Positions 55,931 to 64,000 of a DNA stretch of 64,000 nt are shown here, piece by piece; position 1 is the stretch's first letter; every line of letters starts with the position of its first letter. The stretch is from positions 4,916,501-4,980,500 of the forward strand of contig NZ_CP048222.1 in NCBI RefSeq assembly GCF_010119975.1, written 5' to 3'. Source of the stretch: Rhodocytophaga rosea (GTDB lineage Bacteria > Bacteroidota > Bacteroidia > Cytophagales > 172606-1). Under the pieces are notes generated by a model. It made no database searches. It saw only the letters and a program-made list of their open reading frames with translations, and was not told the origin of the DNA. The translations under genes were made by a program, and so were the position numbers.

Positions 55931-57886
55931 TTATACTTCAATTTTGAACACATGTGCCGGAATTAAGGTAGGATGTAGTTCTACATAATTCCATTCGTTA
56001 TTCCAGGTGTATCGGCTGCCTGTTAATAAATCAATCACCTTATAGGATGAGCCAGGAGAAATACCCAGATAGAAGATAGGTACTTTTATAAACCCAGCCT
56101 GCATATGATGGGGATCTATATTTACTACCATCATTAAGCTATTCGTACCGGCATCGTCTTTTTTGGCATAACACAATATCTGCTCATTATCTGTATCAGA
56201 AAACTGAATGTTCCAGGTCGTTTGTAAAGCCGGATTTTCGTGCCTGATGCGGTTGATGCGGTACATGACATCTTTTATTTTGGTATGGGCATAGAAATCC
56301 CATTGTTTGATCTCATATTTCTCAGAATCCAGGTATTCTTCTTTGCCAGCCGCCATCGGTGCATTAATTGCGAATTCATATACAGGACCATATAATCCAT
56401 AATTGGAAGATAAAGTAGCTGCCATAATCAGGCGGGAGACGAAAGCGGCTTCACCACCCTGTTGCAAGGAATGCGGCAGAATATCAGGTGTATTGGGCCA
56501 AAAGTTCGGACGGAAATATTCACGCATATCTGTCTGAGTTAGTTCAGTCAGATATTGTTTGAGTTCATAGCCGGAGTTTCTCCAGGTATAATAGGTATAG
56601 GATTGAGTAAAGCCAATTTTAGCCAGCCGTTCCATAATCCGTGGACGGGTGAATGCTTCAGAGAGGAAAATAATATCCGGATGTACGCTGCGGACTTCCC
56701 GGATAAGCCATTCCCAGAAGTTGAAAGGCTTGGTATGCGGATTATCTACCCTGAAAACGTTTACGCCTTTATCAATCCAGAAGTCTACAATACTTTTGAG
56801 TTCATGCCAGAGGTTTTCCCAGTCGTGGGTTTCAAAATTGATAGGTAATACATCCTGGTATTTTTTCGGCGGATTTTCGGCGTATTGTACAGTTCCGTCG
56901 GGGCGCCACTTAAACCATTGCGGATGCGATTTTACATATGGATGGTCTTGCGAACATTGCAGGGCAAGGTCCAGAGCGATCTCCAGTCCTGCTTCTTTGG
57001 CTGTGCTTACAAAACTTACAAAATCATCGATGGTTCCTAGTTCCGGGTGAATAGATTTATGGCCGCCTTCATCTGCACCAATTGCCCAGGGAGAACCTGG
57101 CTCTCCTGGTTGTGAATTGACATTATTATTTTTTCCTTTCCGGAATGCACGTCCAATAGGATGGACAGGAGGCAGATACAACACATCAAACCCCATGCGT
57201 ACAATTTCCGGAATGAGTTTTTCGCAATCTTTGAAAGTGCCGTGTTTGCCTGGTTCCTGGGAAGTAGAACGGGGAAATAATTCATACCAGGTGCTGAATG
57301 CTGCTTTTTTACGTTCTACATCTACCCTGAGAATGCGCTTATAGGCACCTGATTCGCTTTTGTCGCCAAATACAGTCATCAGACTTGAAACTTCTTCGCT
57401 CAGGGCATGCAATACAGAGGCTTGTACATCGGAGGAGTTTCTGAATTCATGCGCCCATCTGAATAAATCATCTTTATTCTGGCCTTCTGCCCGCGTAGCT
57501 GCTTCTTCCATCAGTTGTGCACCAATCACTAGCTCTATCTGTACATCCTGTCCGGCGTCAAATTTCTTTTTCAAGCCTTTTTGCCAGGTCAGGAAATGAT
57601 CTATCCAGCCATGTACCCGGTATTCGTACATGCCAGGTGTATCTGGCGTAAAGGAACCTTCCCAGTGGTCATTGACTAAAAAGGTCATTGGCGTTTCTTC
57701 CCAATGGGCATTATTTACATGTCTGTAGCGAATATAGGCACGTACTTCATCGTGACCATCTCCAAATACATCAGCCCGGACTACTACTTTCTCTCCCACT
57801 ATACGTTTGATGGGAAATTGTCCGCAGTTAATCTGTGGCTTTACATGTTCAATGATGGCTCTTTTTCTTCCTTCAAATTCTTGCAT
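55931..57886 (-). CDS. glgE: Alpha-1,4-glucan:maltose-1-phosphate maltosyltransferase
   Basis: The protein has 651 residues. An N-terminal beta domain (residues ~20-110) and helical region precede the GH13_3 barrel: FDVLYLPPVHPIGRAFRKGK, VFRVDNPHTKPFNFWEW (nucleophile D) and IIFLSEAFTRP (acid E). It extends linear alpha-1,4-glucan by maltosyl units from maltose 1-phosphate. Together with the downstream TreS-maltokinase and GlgB it makes a complete GlgE pathway, also known from mycobacteria; no glgA or glgC is present here. Confidence 0.95.
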   Translation of the reverse strand: MQEFEGRKRAIIEHVKPQINCGQFPIKRIVGEKVVVRADVFGDGHDEVRAYIRYRHVNNAHWEETPMTFLVNDHWEGSFTPDTPGMYEYRVHGWIDHFLTWQKGLKKKFDAGQDVQIELVIGAQLMEEAATRAEGQNKDDLFRWAHEFRNSSDVQASVLHALSEEVSSLMTVFGDKSESGAYKRILRVDVERKKAAFSTWYELFPRSTSQEPGKHGTFKDCEKLIPEIVRMGFDVLYLPPVHPIGRAFRKGKNNNVNSQPGEPGSPWAIGADEGGHKSIHPELGTIDDFVSFVSTAKEAGLEIALDLALQCSQDHPYVKSHPQWFKWRPDGTVQYAENPPKKYQDVLPINFETHDWENLWHELKSIVDFWIDKGVNVFRVDNPHTKPFNFWEWLIREVRSVHPDIIFLSEAFTRPRIMERLAKIGFTQSYTYYTWRNSGYELKQYLTELTQTDMREYFRPNFWPNTPDILPHSLQQGGEAAFVSRLIMAATLSSNYGLYGPVYEFAINAPMAAGKEEYLDSEKYEIKQWDFYAHTKIKDVMYRINRIRHENPALQTTWNIQFSDTDNEQILCYAKKDDAGTNSLMMVVNIDPHHMQAGFIKVPIFYLGISPGSSYKVIDLLTGSRYTWNNEWNYVELHPTLIPAHVFKIEV

Positions 57887-58038
57887 AGGTAGTTAAAGGT
57901 TTAAGGCAGGAGGTTGGTTACACCAGCATATACTGCAATGGGCAATTTCTGTTACATAGCCTGCTGCTGGTTATACTCAGGTGCACTAATTACAGAAATG
58001 ATTGTAAAAAAATGAAATTTTTCAGTAAAAATACTTAT

Positions 58039-58329
58039 TCACCTCTTTTTTCTTTTGTTAGCTATCTTTTCTATGGGTTTTCCCTGTATCCATTGCAAAT
58101 ATTTCTGTAAAGGTGCTGCTGATTTTAGTTTTTCAATACTATTATATTCACTGGCAAGCTCCCGGTTAGAAAAAGTAAGATGAATGGTGGTATGACATGG
58201 CTGACACAAAGGAACGGTGTCCGTATATTTACCTCCTTTTTGTTTTGGAATCAGGTGATGATACGTAAGCATACTTACGTTACGTCCGCATAATGCACAG
58301 GTTACATCTTCACTTTTAAAATATGGCAT
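58039..58329 (-). CDS. HNH endonuclease
   Basis: 96 residues. A zinc-binding pair (CALCG and CQPCH) frames the HNH catalytic core MLTYHHLIPKQKGGKY, with the closing histidine in CHTTIHLTF. It matches the small stand-alone HNH group resembling McrA-like nucleases. No restriction or phage partner is adjacent, so its role is open. A 23-bp perfect inverted repeat begins 41 bp upstream of its start. Confidence 0.85.
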   Translation of the reverse strand: MPYFKSEDVTCALCGRNVSMLTYHHLIPKQKGGKYTDTVPLCQPCHTTIHLTFSNRELASEYNSIEKLKSAAPLQKYLQWIQGKPIEKIANKRKKR

Positions 58330-58683
58330 ATACCAATAATCTTACAACCCTTCTTCAAAATTATTGCTACGATAATATTATGTAATATTTTCACTTTGGC
58401 TGAAAATATTACATAATATTATCTTTCGGTTCAGGCTAATTAAAAGTGCTCAAATAAATATGGGTGCTTTTATGGAAAATCAAACCATTATACTTTATTT
58501 GCATAAAACAAGATAATTACCCAGGTAGAATACAAATTTTTATATTACATTCCAGGGATGTATGGTATTTGTTTAATGTGTGAAATATAAGTTCTGGCAG
58601 AAAAATAGCACATGTAATAAAAATTGTATTTACATTTTATTATCTCCTGGTATACACGTAAACAAATAATTATCACACGTAGT
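58330..58683. other. Divergent intergenic region
   Basis: 350 bp of very AT-rich DNA separating the HNH gene and the 109-aa gene. Apart from the 23-bp inverted repeat at 58371-58423 nothing is recognised, and no clear -33/-7 pair is seen. Confidence 0.45.
58371..58423. repeat. 23-bp perfect inverted repeat with 7-nt loop
   Basis: Arms 58371-58393 and 58401-58423 are perfectly complementary and almost all A/T. No T-run follows on either side, so it is not a standard terminator. It could be an operator, a cruciform, or a fold in the leader of the HNH mRNA. Confidence 0.9.
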
Positions 58684-59013
58684 ATGAGCGAGCTGTACAG
58701 CAATATCCATCATAAAAATCTGATTATATCTTTGATCAGAGAGCATATGTCCATAGCAGATCAGCAGCAACATTTGCTGGAGAATAAGATTTGCCCCGGT
58801 GTGGAAGAAACGAGTATGTATGTGCATACGATCAGTGGATTAAGTATTTGCAATGAACTGAGTTTGAGAAATACACAATTGAAGGAGCTGTATTACTATA
58901 AAATAAAGATGATGCGCCACGAGTTGAATGGCCTGTCTCAAAAATTAGAGCAGTTTAAGGATGCATTAAAAGTATATGCTGAAAAGCACAACCGAAATAA
59001 AGCAACAGAGTAA
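58684..59013 (+). CDS. Unrecognised 109-aa protein
   Basis: The ATG giving MSELYSNIHHKNLIISLIRE was chosen; the longer frame adds 20 non-protein-like residues. The protein is helical, with a heptad-like C-terminal half (LKELYYYKIKMMRHELNGLS, QKLEQFKDALKVYAEKHNRN) likely to form a coiled coil. No signal or membrane segment; no family recognised. A very strong terminator follows 27 bp after the stop, so the gene is probably expressed alone. Confidence 0.6.
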   Translation: MSELYSNIHHKNLIISLIREHMSIADQQQHLLENKICPGVEETSMYVHTISGLSICNELSLRNTQLKELYYYKIKMMRHELNGLSQKLEQFKDALKVYAEKHNRNKATE

Positions 59014-59040
59014 AAGCAAAAGTTTTAAATTAGTTATACA

Positions 59041-59092
59041 GATTTAAATAAAAAGCCGGTTTCTATTGAGAAACCGGCTTTTTATTTAAATC
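59041..59092. terminator. Bidirectional terminator with 24-bp perfect stem
   Basis: Arms 59041-59064 and 59069-59092 pair perfectly around a 4-nt loop, with a GC-rich centre and T-runs on both sides. It separates the convergent 109-aa gene and the susD-like gene. Confidence 0.92.
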
Positions 59093-59114
59093 TAATAAGT
59101 TTGCAGCTAGCAAA

Positions 59115-60677
59115 TTACTGTTGTGGATACCCTGGATTTTGTGGTTTCAGGTTAGCATTATTCTGCATTTCTGGTCTTGGAATAGGGAACAGGAGATGTT
59201 TTTCCTGTAAAGCTTGGTTTGAACCTATGTTCACATGGCCTACAAAGTTATCGAATCCCTGCGTAGTCTCATTGTATACCTTCCGGAGACGTACCATGTC
59301 AAACCAGGTAATGAATTCGTAACAGAACTCATGCCAGCGCTCTCTCCATATGGCTTCCCGGAATGAGTTCTGATCATAAGTACCTAATTCTGGTGTTGTC
59401 AGCTGTGCTCTGTCTCTAATCCGTTTGAATGCATCGTATGCCTCCTGGGTAGGTCCGCCCAGCTCATTTTGCGCTTCTGCATACATTAACAGCACTTCTG
59501 CATAACGGATCAATGGCACATTGAGGTTGTTATTACGGGTACCAGCTACACCAGAGGTGCCATTTGCAGTTACATTAAAGTGCTTAAAAATATAAGGTGC
59601 TCCTAAATCAAAGGGATCTCCATTACCATTGCGGAAATAGCTGGTATAAAAGTAGCCTTCTCTGTCTTTTGCCCGCAAGTCGCCAGCTTCGTAAGAATTA
59701 TAAAATGATCTGGTTGGCACCGTACTTCCGGTACCAGCATTCCCGGCAAAAGTAACAGGCTTAAAATTAGGATGCATGTCCTGCATAGGATTACCTGCCA
59801 CCAGTATATTATATTGAAGCATAAAAATATGCTCTACTGTATTCTTCTTAGCCTCCAGATGCACATCGCCGTAAGTAGGGAAAAGATTAATTGTACCCGG
59901 ATTAGCATTGGCATAGGTTATTACTTCCGCTGCTTTATCTGCTGCTAATTTGTAATGAGATGCCCCTTTGTTGAGAGGTTGTCCTGCCATAGTCAGGTAG
60001 ACTTTAGCCAACAGAGATTTTACAGCGGCTTGTGAAACCCGTCCATTAGAATTCATCCATGCTAAACCAGCGGCCTCAGCGGCTACCAGGTCATCTACAA
60101 TGAGTTGATATATTTCTTCCTGCGAATTACGGGAAGGCAGGAAATCTGGAGATTCTATCGTTTGAGGTTTTGTAATTAAAGGTGCATCACCCCAAAGCCT
60201 GACCACGTAAAAATAGGCCCAGGCACGGAGAAATTGTGCTTCACCAATGATACGGGCTTTTTGGGCATCGTTCATGGGCGTAATACCAGGAACTCTATCA
60301 ATAACTATATTGGCATTGGCAATAACTCTGTATAAACCATTCCACCAGTTAATGATATGCTGGGTATTGCCATCATACGAAAGAGAATACAAGTTGTTTA
60401 GATCTGAATTCTGGGCTGTTTCTGTAGTAGAAGTTCCGGTGGGCGCTTCCAGCATTTGCCAGGTTACCGAAAAAATTCCGGCACCGTTCCCTATAAACCG
60501 GGTATCTGCATATACAGCCGCAATAGCTGCCTCGGCCTGGTCGGGTATGGTATAAAAGTTATCCGGGGTTAGGTTAGAGGGAGGTGTTTCCTCCAGAAAA
60601 TCATTACAGGCTGTGCCCAGCAACATGGCTCCGCAAAGAAAGACGTTGCCAGCAATTTTGACTATATTAAACTTCAT
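59115..60677 (-). CDS. RagB/SusD-family outer-membrane nutrient-binding lipoprotein
   Basis: The protein has 520 residues. The signal ends with a lipobox-like MLLGTAC, then CNDFLEETPPSNLTPDNFYT, a typical SusD start. TPR-like helices and the C-terminal RagB/SusD part follow, with IRYAEVLLMYAEAQNELGG, RERWHEFCYEFITWFDMVRL and LFPIPRPEMQNN. It caps the SusC channel and binds the substrate at the cell surface. No glycoside hydrolase lies beside it in the window, so the substrate is unknown. Confidence 0.93.
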   Translation of the reverse strand: MKFNIVKIAGNVFLCGAMLLGTACNDFLEETPPSNLTPDNFYTIPDQAEAAIAAVYADTRFIGNGAGIFSVTWQMLEAPTGTSTTETAQNSDLNNLYSLSYDGNTQHIINWWNGLYRVIANANIVIDRVPGITPMNDAQKARIIGEAQFLRAWAYFYVVRLWGDAPLITKPQTIESPDFLPSRNSQEEIYQLIVDDLVAAEAAGLAWMNSNGRVSQAAVKSLLAKVYLTMAGQPLNKGASHYKLAADKAAEVITYANANPGTINLFPTYGDVHLEAKKNTVEHIFMLQYNILVAGNPMQDMHPNFKPVTFAGNAGTGSTVPTRSFYNSYEAGDLRAKDREGYFYTSYFRNGNGDPFDLGAPYIFKHFNVTANGTSGVAGTRNNNLNVPLIRYAEVLLMYAEAQNELGGPTQEAYDAFKRIRDRAQLTTPELGTYDQNSFREAIWRERWHEFCYEFITWFDMVRLRKVYNETTQGFDNFVGHVNIGSNQALQEKHLLFPIPRPEMQNNANLKPQNPGYPQQ

Positions 60678-60722
60678 AAGAAATGTCTGTTATAATGATA
60701 TAGATTTGAATAAGCAGATAGT

Positions 60723-60812
60723 AAGACCTTAAACAAGAGATATAAGAAATACAGGAATCTGTTCTGCCATCTTCTCATTTCTACTACACGTATATCTCTT
60801 ATTTTGTGTCTT
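60723..60812 (-). repeat. Hairpin between susC-like and susD-like genes
   Basis: 22-bp arms (60723-60744 and 60791-60812) match at 18 positions, including a 10-bp perfect inner block, around a 46-nt loop in the 154-bp intercistronic gap. It could lower SusD expression or protect the susC 3' end. Confidence 0.55.
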
Positions 60813-60831
60813 ATATCTTTGGATAAATTAG

Positions 60832-63800
60832 TTAAATACCAATATTAATACCTGCTGTAAAAATTCTTGGTCTGGGATATTCATGCCATTTTATACCTTG
60901 TGAGAAAGCACTGCTGTCATTACCCTGATTAGTTGGTGTTACTTCAGGATCTCCGATGAGATCTTTATTAACAATCAGGAATGCGTTCTGAGCGGAAGCA
61001 TAAATCCTAAGCCTGCTCAATTTTAATTTAGAATAAACGGCTTCAGGGAAACTATATCCTAATAATATATTTCTGCCCCGGATAAAGGAGCCATCTTTCA
61101 CCCACCAGCTATCCACATTGGTTACATAGCCAGCCCGTGTATCACGAACTTCGGCAATCATCGTATTCTGGTTGGTAGGTGTCCAGGCGTTCAATACCGT
61201 TTTGTAACTGTTGGCAAGTGCCTGACGGTCTTCACTGGCATGTCTGGTTAAGTCTAACACATCGTTACCATAGTTAAATTGAAGTTCAACAGTCAGATCC
61301 AGGTTTTTATAGCGGAACGTGTTGGTCATGGCTCCCCAGGCCTTAGGCGTACCGTTGCCTATAATCTTCCGGTCAGCATCAGAGATGATGTAATCGCCAT
61401 TTACATCCAGGTATTTAACATCACCAGGCAAAATGGTCAGGTTATTGCGGTAACTGGTATATTTAGCCGCTTCATCCGCTTCAGCAGTACCCCAGATGCC
61501 CAGACGTGTCAGTCCCCAGAAAGAACCTACTGGCTCTCCAACCCGAATAACACTGGTTTGATTGGTAAAATTAGGACCGCCTACACCAAAAATATCAGCA
61601 GGTGTAGCCAATGTAAGCACTTTATTCCTATTCAGAGAAATATTGAAATTGGTATTCCATGAAAAATCTCCGGCTTGAACGTTTATGGTATTCAGAGCAA
61701 ATTCTAACCCTTTATTTTCCATTGAACCCACATTCTTTCTGATGGTAGCATAACCACTGGTACGTGGAACAGGTGCATCCAGCAGCATATCAGTTGTTTT
61801 TCTGTAGTAAAGATCTACTTCCAAGTTTATTCTGCCTTTGAATAAGCCCAGTTCCAGGCCAACATCTGTTTGAGCGGTTTTTTCCCATCTCAGGTCAGGG
61901 TTAGCTAATCTGTTCAAACCAGTGCCTCCTACCCTTGTATCTCCATATACCGCAGCATAGGTTGAACTTAATGTGCCTAAAGAGTTATAAGCAGGTATTT
62001 CAGAGTTACCGGTTAACCCATAGCTGGTGCGCAGCTTCAAATTGGAGATAACATTGCTACCTTTTAAAAATTCTTCTTCAGAAACTCTCCAGGCCAGGGC
62101 GGCAGATGGGAAGAAGGCAAATTTGTTATTTTTTCCAAATTTAGAAGAACCGTCGGCACGGCCAGTAAAGGTTACTAAGTATTTATCCATCAAGCCATAG
62201 TTGATCCTTCCAAAATAAGAATTAAATGAATTCTGGGAAGCCTCAGAAAAAACCTGAGGGTTAGTGGCGCCAGCATCTAAATTATTAAAAATAAAATAAT
62301 CTGTTGCAAATCCGCGTACTCTGGCATCCATGTCAAAATAATTTGTCCTCTGCCAGGAAATACCTAACAAAGCAGTAAGTGAATGAATGTCAGCAAAGCG
62401 TTTTGTATAGGTCAAATAGTTTTCTAAAGACCAGAACATTTCACGTTTGTTAAAAGTAGAGGCTGTACCTTGTTCATTAATAGCTAATGTACGGGTTTGG
62501 GATTGGTTATTTTCCTGTGTCAGGATATTAGCACCCAATACTGTACGCATTTCTAAACCTGGAAAGAAAGTAATATTAGAATAAAGACTTCCTATACTGG
62601 TTTGCGTATTTAAGATGTATTTACGGCCATATAACCGGTGTACAGAACTCATGGTGCCTTCTGCATTCGGATAATCCCGGTTATTGGCAAAAGTGCCATC
62701 TTCGTATCTGACAGGCATAAAAGGAAAATCTTCCACAATCTGCCGGGAAACTGCGTCATTCACATCCACCAGGTTTTCGTTTTGGTAGGTATAACTCAAG
62801 GTTCCACCTATCTTTAACCATTTTTTAACCTGGTCATCAATAGAGAATCTTCCTGAATAGCGTTTCAGATAGGAAGTTTTTACAAACCCCTGGTCATCCC
62901 GGTAACCCAGTGAAAGAGCATAAGTCGTACGTTCATTACCACCACTAAAGCCTAACTGGTGATTCTGAGACAGTTTATTTTGTGTGGCTTCTCTCATCCA
63001 GTTCGTATCAAACAATGGCTGGCCATTGGCATCAAAAATCCGTGGATCTTTTCTGGCAAGTGCGGGATCTCTGAATGCCCATTTGCCTTCTGCCCATCCT
63101 TTAGGATCATATTTTGCCATGTTCTGGTAAGCCAGATCTTCTACAGCTAAATATTCCTGTGCATTAAGTACTTTTGGTGCATTAGGACCAAGCGTTGGCA
63201 CACTAAAATCTGCATCATAGGTTACTCTTCCTTCACCTGATCTGCCCTTTCTGGTCGTAACCAGAATAACGCCATTTGCACCTCTTGCCCCATAAATAGC
63301 TGTAGAGGAAGCATCTTTTAATACTTCAACCGAAACAATATCATTGGGATTAATATAATCTATGGCATTACTGAACTGATTCTGATTGCCTTGAGGTAAC
63401 ATTACGCCATCTACCACATACAAAGGATTATTGGAGGAGTTGATAGAGCTGAACCCACGCACCCGAACTGTAGTTCTACCACCTGGGCGGCCGGAGTTTG
63501 TATTTACTTGTACACCAGCCATTCTACCGGCTAAAGCCTGATTAAGCGATGGAGCTGGGCGTTCCTGCAAAGTTTCTGCTTTTATGGATGAAACTGAACC
63601 GGTTAAGTCAGATTTTTGCGCTGTACCATATCCGATTACTACTACTTCACTCAACGATTGAACATCTGGCACCATGCTAATATCAATGGTAGTGCGGCCA
63701 CCTATCGATACTTCTTCGGTAGTAAAACCAATATAAGAGAATACCAGTACTCCATTGCTGCCGGCATTATCTGGTATATTCAGGGAGTACCCACCATTAA

Positions 63801-64000
63801 CGTCAGTGGTCGTTCCTGTAGTAGTTCCTTTTAACAAAACGTTTACCCCTGGTATAGGATCGCCGTTATCATCTTTTACTGTACCTCTCACTGGGATATC
63901 TGCTTTAAAGATAACTTTGTCAACAATGGCAATTCCGGCTGGAGCAGCTATCAGGGAACTAGCGGAAGCTTTAGCTTCGGTGTTAGCAGTGGAGTAAATC
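60832..64000 (-). CDS. SusC/RagA-family TonB-dependent outer-membrane channel, partial
   Basis: The frame stays open to the right edge, so the signal peptide and true start lie outside. Visible order: a carboxypeptidase-regulatory-like domain (RGTVKDDNGDPIPGVNV, GYSLNIPD), the SusC TonB-box-like SLSEVVVIGYG, a plug domain (NQALAGRMAGVQV, TTVRVRGFSSINSSNNPLYV) and a beta-barrel closing with RPRIFTAGINIGI. It imports glycans or other large nutrients with the SusD protein downstream. A GTG at 63891 is an internal codon, not the start. Confidence 0.93.
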   Translation of the reverse strand, partial: IYSTANTEAKASASSLIAAPAGIAIVDKVIFKADIPVRGTVKDDNGDPIPGVNVLLKGTTTGTTTDVNGGYSLNIPDNAGSNGVLVFSYIGFTTEEVSIGGRTTIDISMVPDVQSLSEVVVIGYGTAQKSDLTGSVSSIKAETLQERPAPSLNQALAGRMAGVQVNTNSGRPGGRTTVRVRGFSSINSSNNPLYVVDGVMLPQGNQNQFSNAIDYINPNDIVSVEVLKDASSTAIYGARGANGVILVTTRKGRSGEGRVTYDADFSVPTLGPNAPKVLNAQEYLAVEDLAYQNMAKYDPKGWAEGKWAFRDPALARKDPRIFDANGQPLFDTNWMREATQNKLSQNHQLGFSGGNERTTYALSLGYRDDQGFVKTSYLKRYSGRFSIDDQVKKWLKIGGTLSYTYQNENLVDVNDAVSRQIVEDFPFMPVRYEDGTFANNRDYPNAEGTMSSVHRLYGRKYILNTQTSIGSLYSNITFFPGLEMRTVLGANILTQENNQSQTRTLAINEQGTASTFNKREMFWSLENYLTYTKRFADIHSLTALLGISWQRTNYFDMDARVRGFATDYFIFNNLDAGATNPQVFSEASQNSFNSYFGRINYGLMDKYLVTFTGRADGSSKFGKNNKFAFFPSAALAWRVSEEEFLKGSNVISNLKLRTSYGLTGNSEIPAYNSLGTLSSTYAAVYGDTRVGGTGLNRLANPDLRWEKTAQTDVGLELGLFKGRINLEVDLYYRKTTDMLLDAPVPRTSGYATIRKNVGSMENKGLEFALNTINVQAGDFSWNTNFNISLNRNKVLTLATPADIFGVGGPNFTNQTSVIRVGEPVGSFWGLTRLGIWGTAEADEAAKYTSYRNNLTILPGDVKYLDVNGDYIISDADRKIIGNGTPKAWGAMTNTFRYKNLDLTVELQFNYGNDVLDLTRHASEDRQALANSYKTVLNAWTPTNQNTMIAEVRDTRAGYVTNVDSWWVKDGSFIRGRNILLGYSFPEAVYSKLKLSRLRIYASAQNAFLIVNKDLIGDPEVTPTNQGNDSSAFSQGIKWHEYPRPRIFTAGINIGI

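Noticed and set aside
58371-58423. Rolling-circle replication origin resembling TAATATTAC hairpins
   Set aside because: The nonanucleotide is not in the loop and is not exact; no Rep gene is present.
63616-63834. Plus-strand ORF opposite the susC-like gene
   Set aside because: Antisense shadow of a conserved domain; no independent evidence.

Overview
The window reads as chromosomal DNA of a Bacteroidota bacterium, most likely a member of the Cytophagales. The evidence is a SusC/SusD pair, a fused CcoN-CcoO cytochrome oxidase subunit, TTTG / TAnnTTTG promoter-like elements, start codons without clear Shine-Dalgarno sequences, and AT-rich intergenic DNA. The genus is not established; the placement is inferred from gene content. 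No rRNA, tRNA or CRISPR array was recognised.

Region 1 (1-17.5 kb, all on +) is a surface-polysaccharide cluster. It opens with an oxidoreductase / acetyltransferase / aminotransferase set resembling a WlbA-WlbB-WlbC route to an acylated amino sugar; the aminotransferase is split by a one-base frameshift. Then come a second PLP aminotransferase, an SDR epimerase, three hexapeptide acyltransferases in total, five glycosyltransferases (GT2, GT4 and GT39-like), two FkbM methyltransferases, two O-antigen polymerase/ligase-like membrane proteins, a small EamA/SMR-like membrane protein and, last, the polyprenyl-phosphate sugar transferase that starts repeat-unit synthesis. A third methyltransferase survives only as an internally deleted remnant.

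Region 2 (17.5-30.5 kb) is mixed housekeeping: a Tat-exported Gfo/Idh oxidoreductase, a secreted VOC protein, a lipoprotein joining cytochrome c to a PQQ-type sugar dehydrogenase, a YfcE-like phosphoesterase, an alkaline-phosphatase-superfamily protein, a solo HicB-like protein, TMEM220-like, Dabb and DUF6340 proteins, polyphosphate kinase, and a GAF-PAS histidine kinase with a small downstream ORF.

Region 3 (30.9-37.5 kb) is a cbb3 oxidase operon: ccoNO fusion, ccoQ-like, ccoP, ccoG, a DUF2892 membrane protein, fixH and a SafE/CcoH-like protein. Every gap of 90 bp or more inside it contains inverted-repeat structure. CcoG carries an unusual 60-residue insertion with three extra cysteines.

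Region 4 (38-50.3 kb) holds an alpha/beta hydrolase, a hybrid histidine kinase, a BatD-like protein, an unrecognised 190-aa protein, chorismate synthase, a catalytically dead alkyltransferase-like protein preceded by an 8-bp tandem repeat, a Tet-family MFS pump, a vanadium-haloperoxidase-like lipoprotein, and an IS630-type element whose two ORFs are joined by a probable -1 frameshift at an A8 run.

Region 5 (50.4-57.9 kb, minus) is a complete GlgE-pathway block: GlgE, a trehalose synthase-maltokinase fusion, and the branching enzyme GlgB. Together these convert trehalose to maltose, then maltose 1-phosphate, then branched alpha-glucan.

Region 6 (58-64 kb) has an HNH endonuclease with a 23-bp perfect inverted repeat upstream, an unrecognised 109-aa protein, and a SusC/SusD outer-membrane nutrient uptake pair; SusC runs off the window. 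No wholly new multi-gene system was identified. The strongest unexplained signals are the intercistronic hairpins, the CcoG insertion, the 8-bp repeat array and several operator-like repeats.
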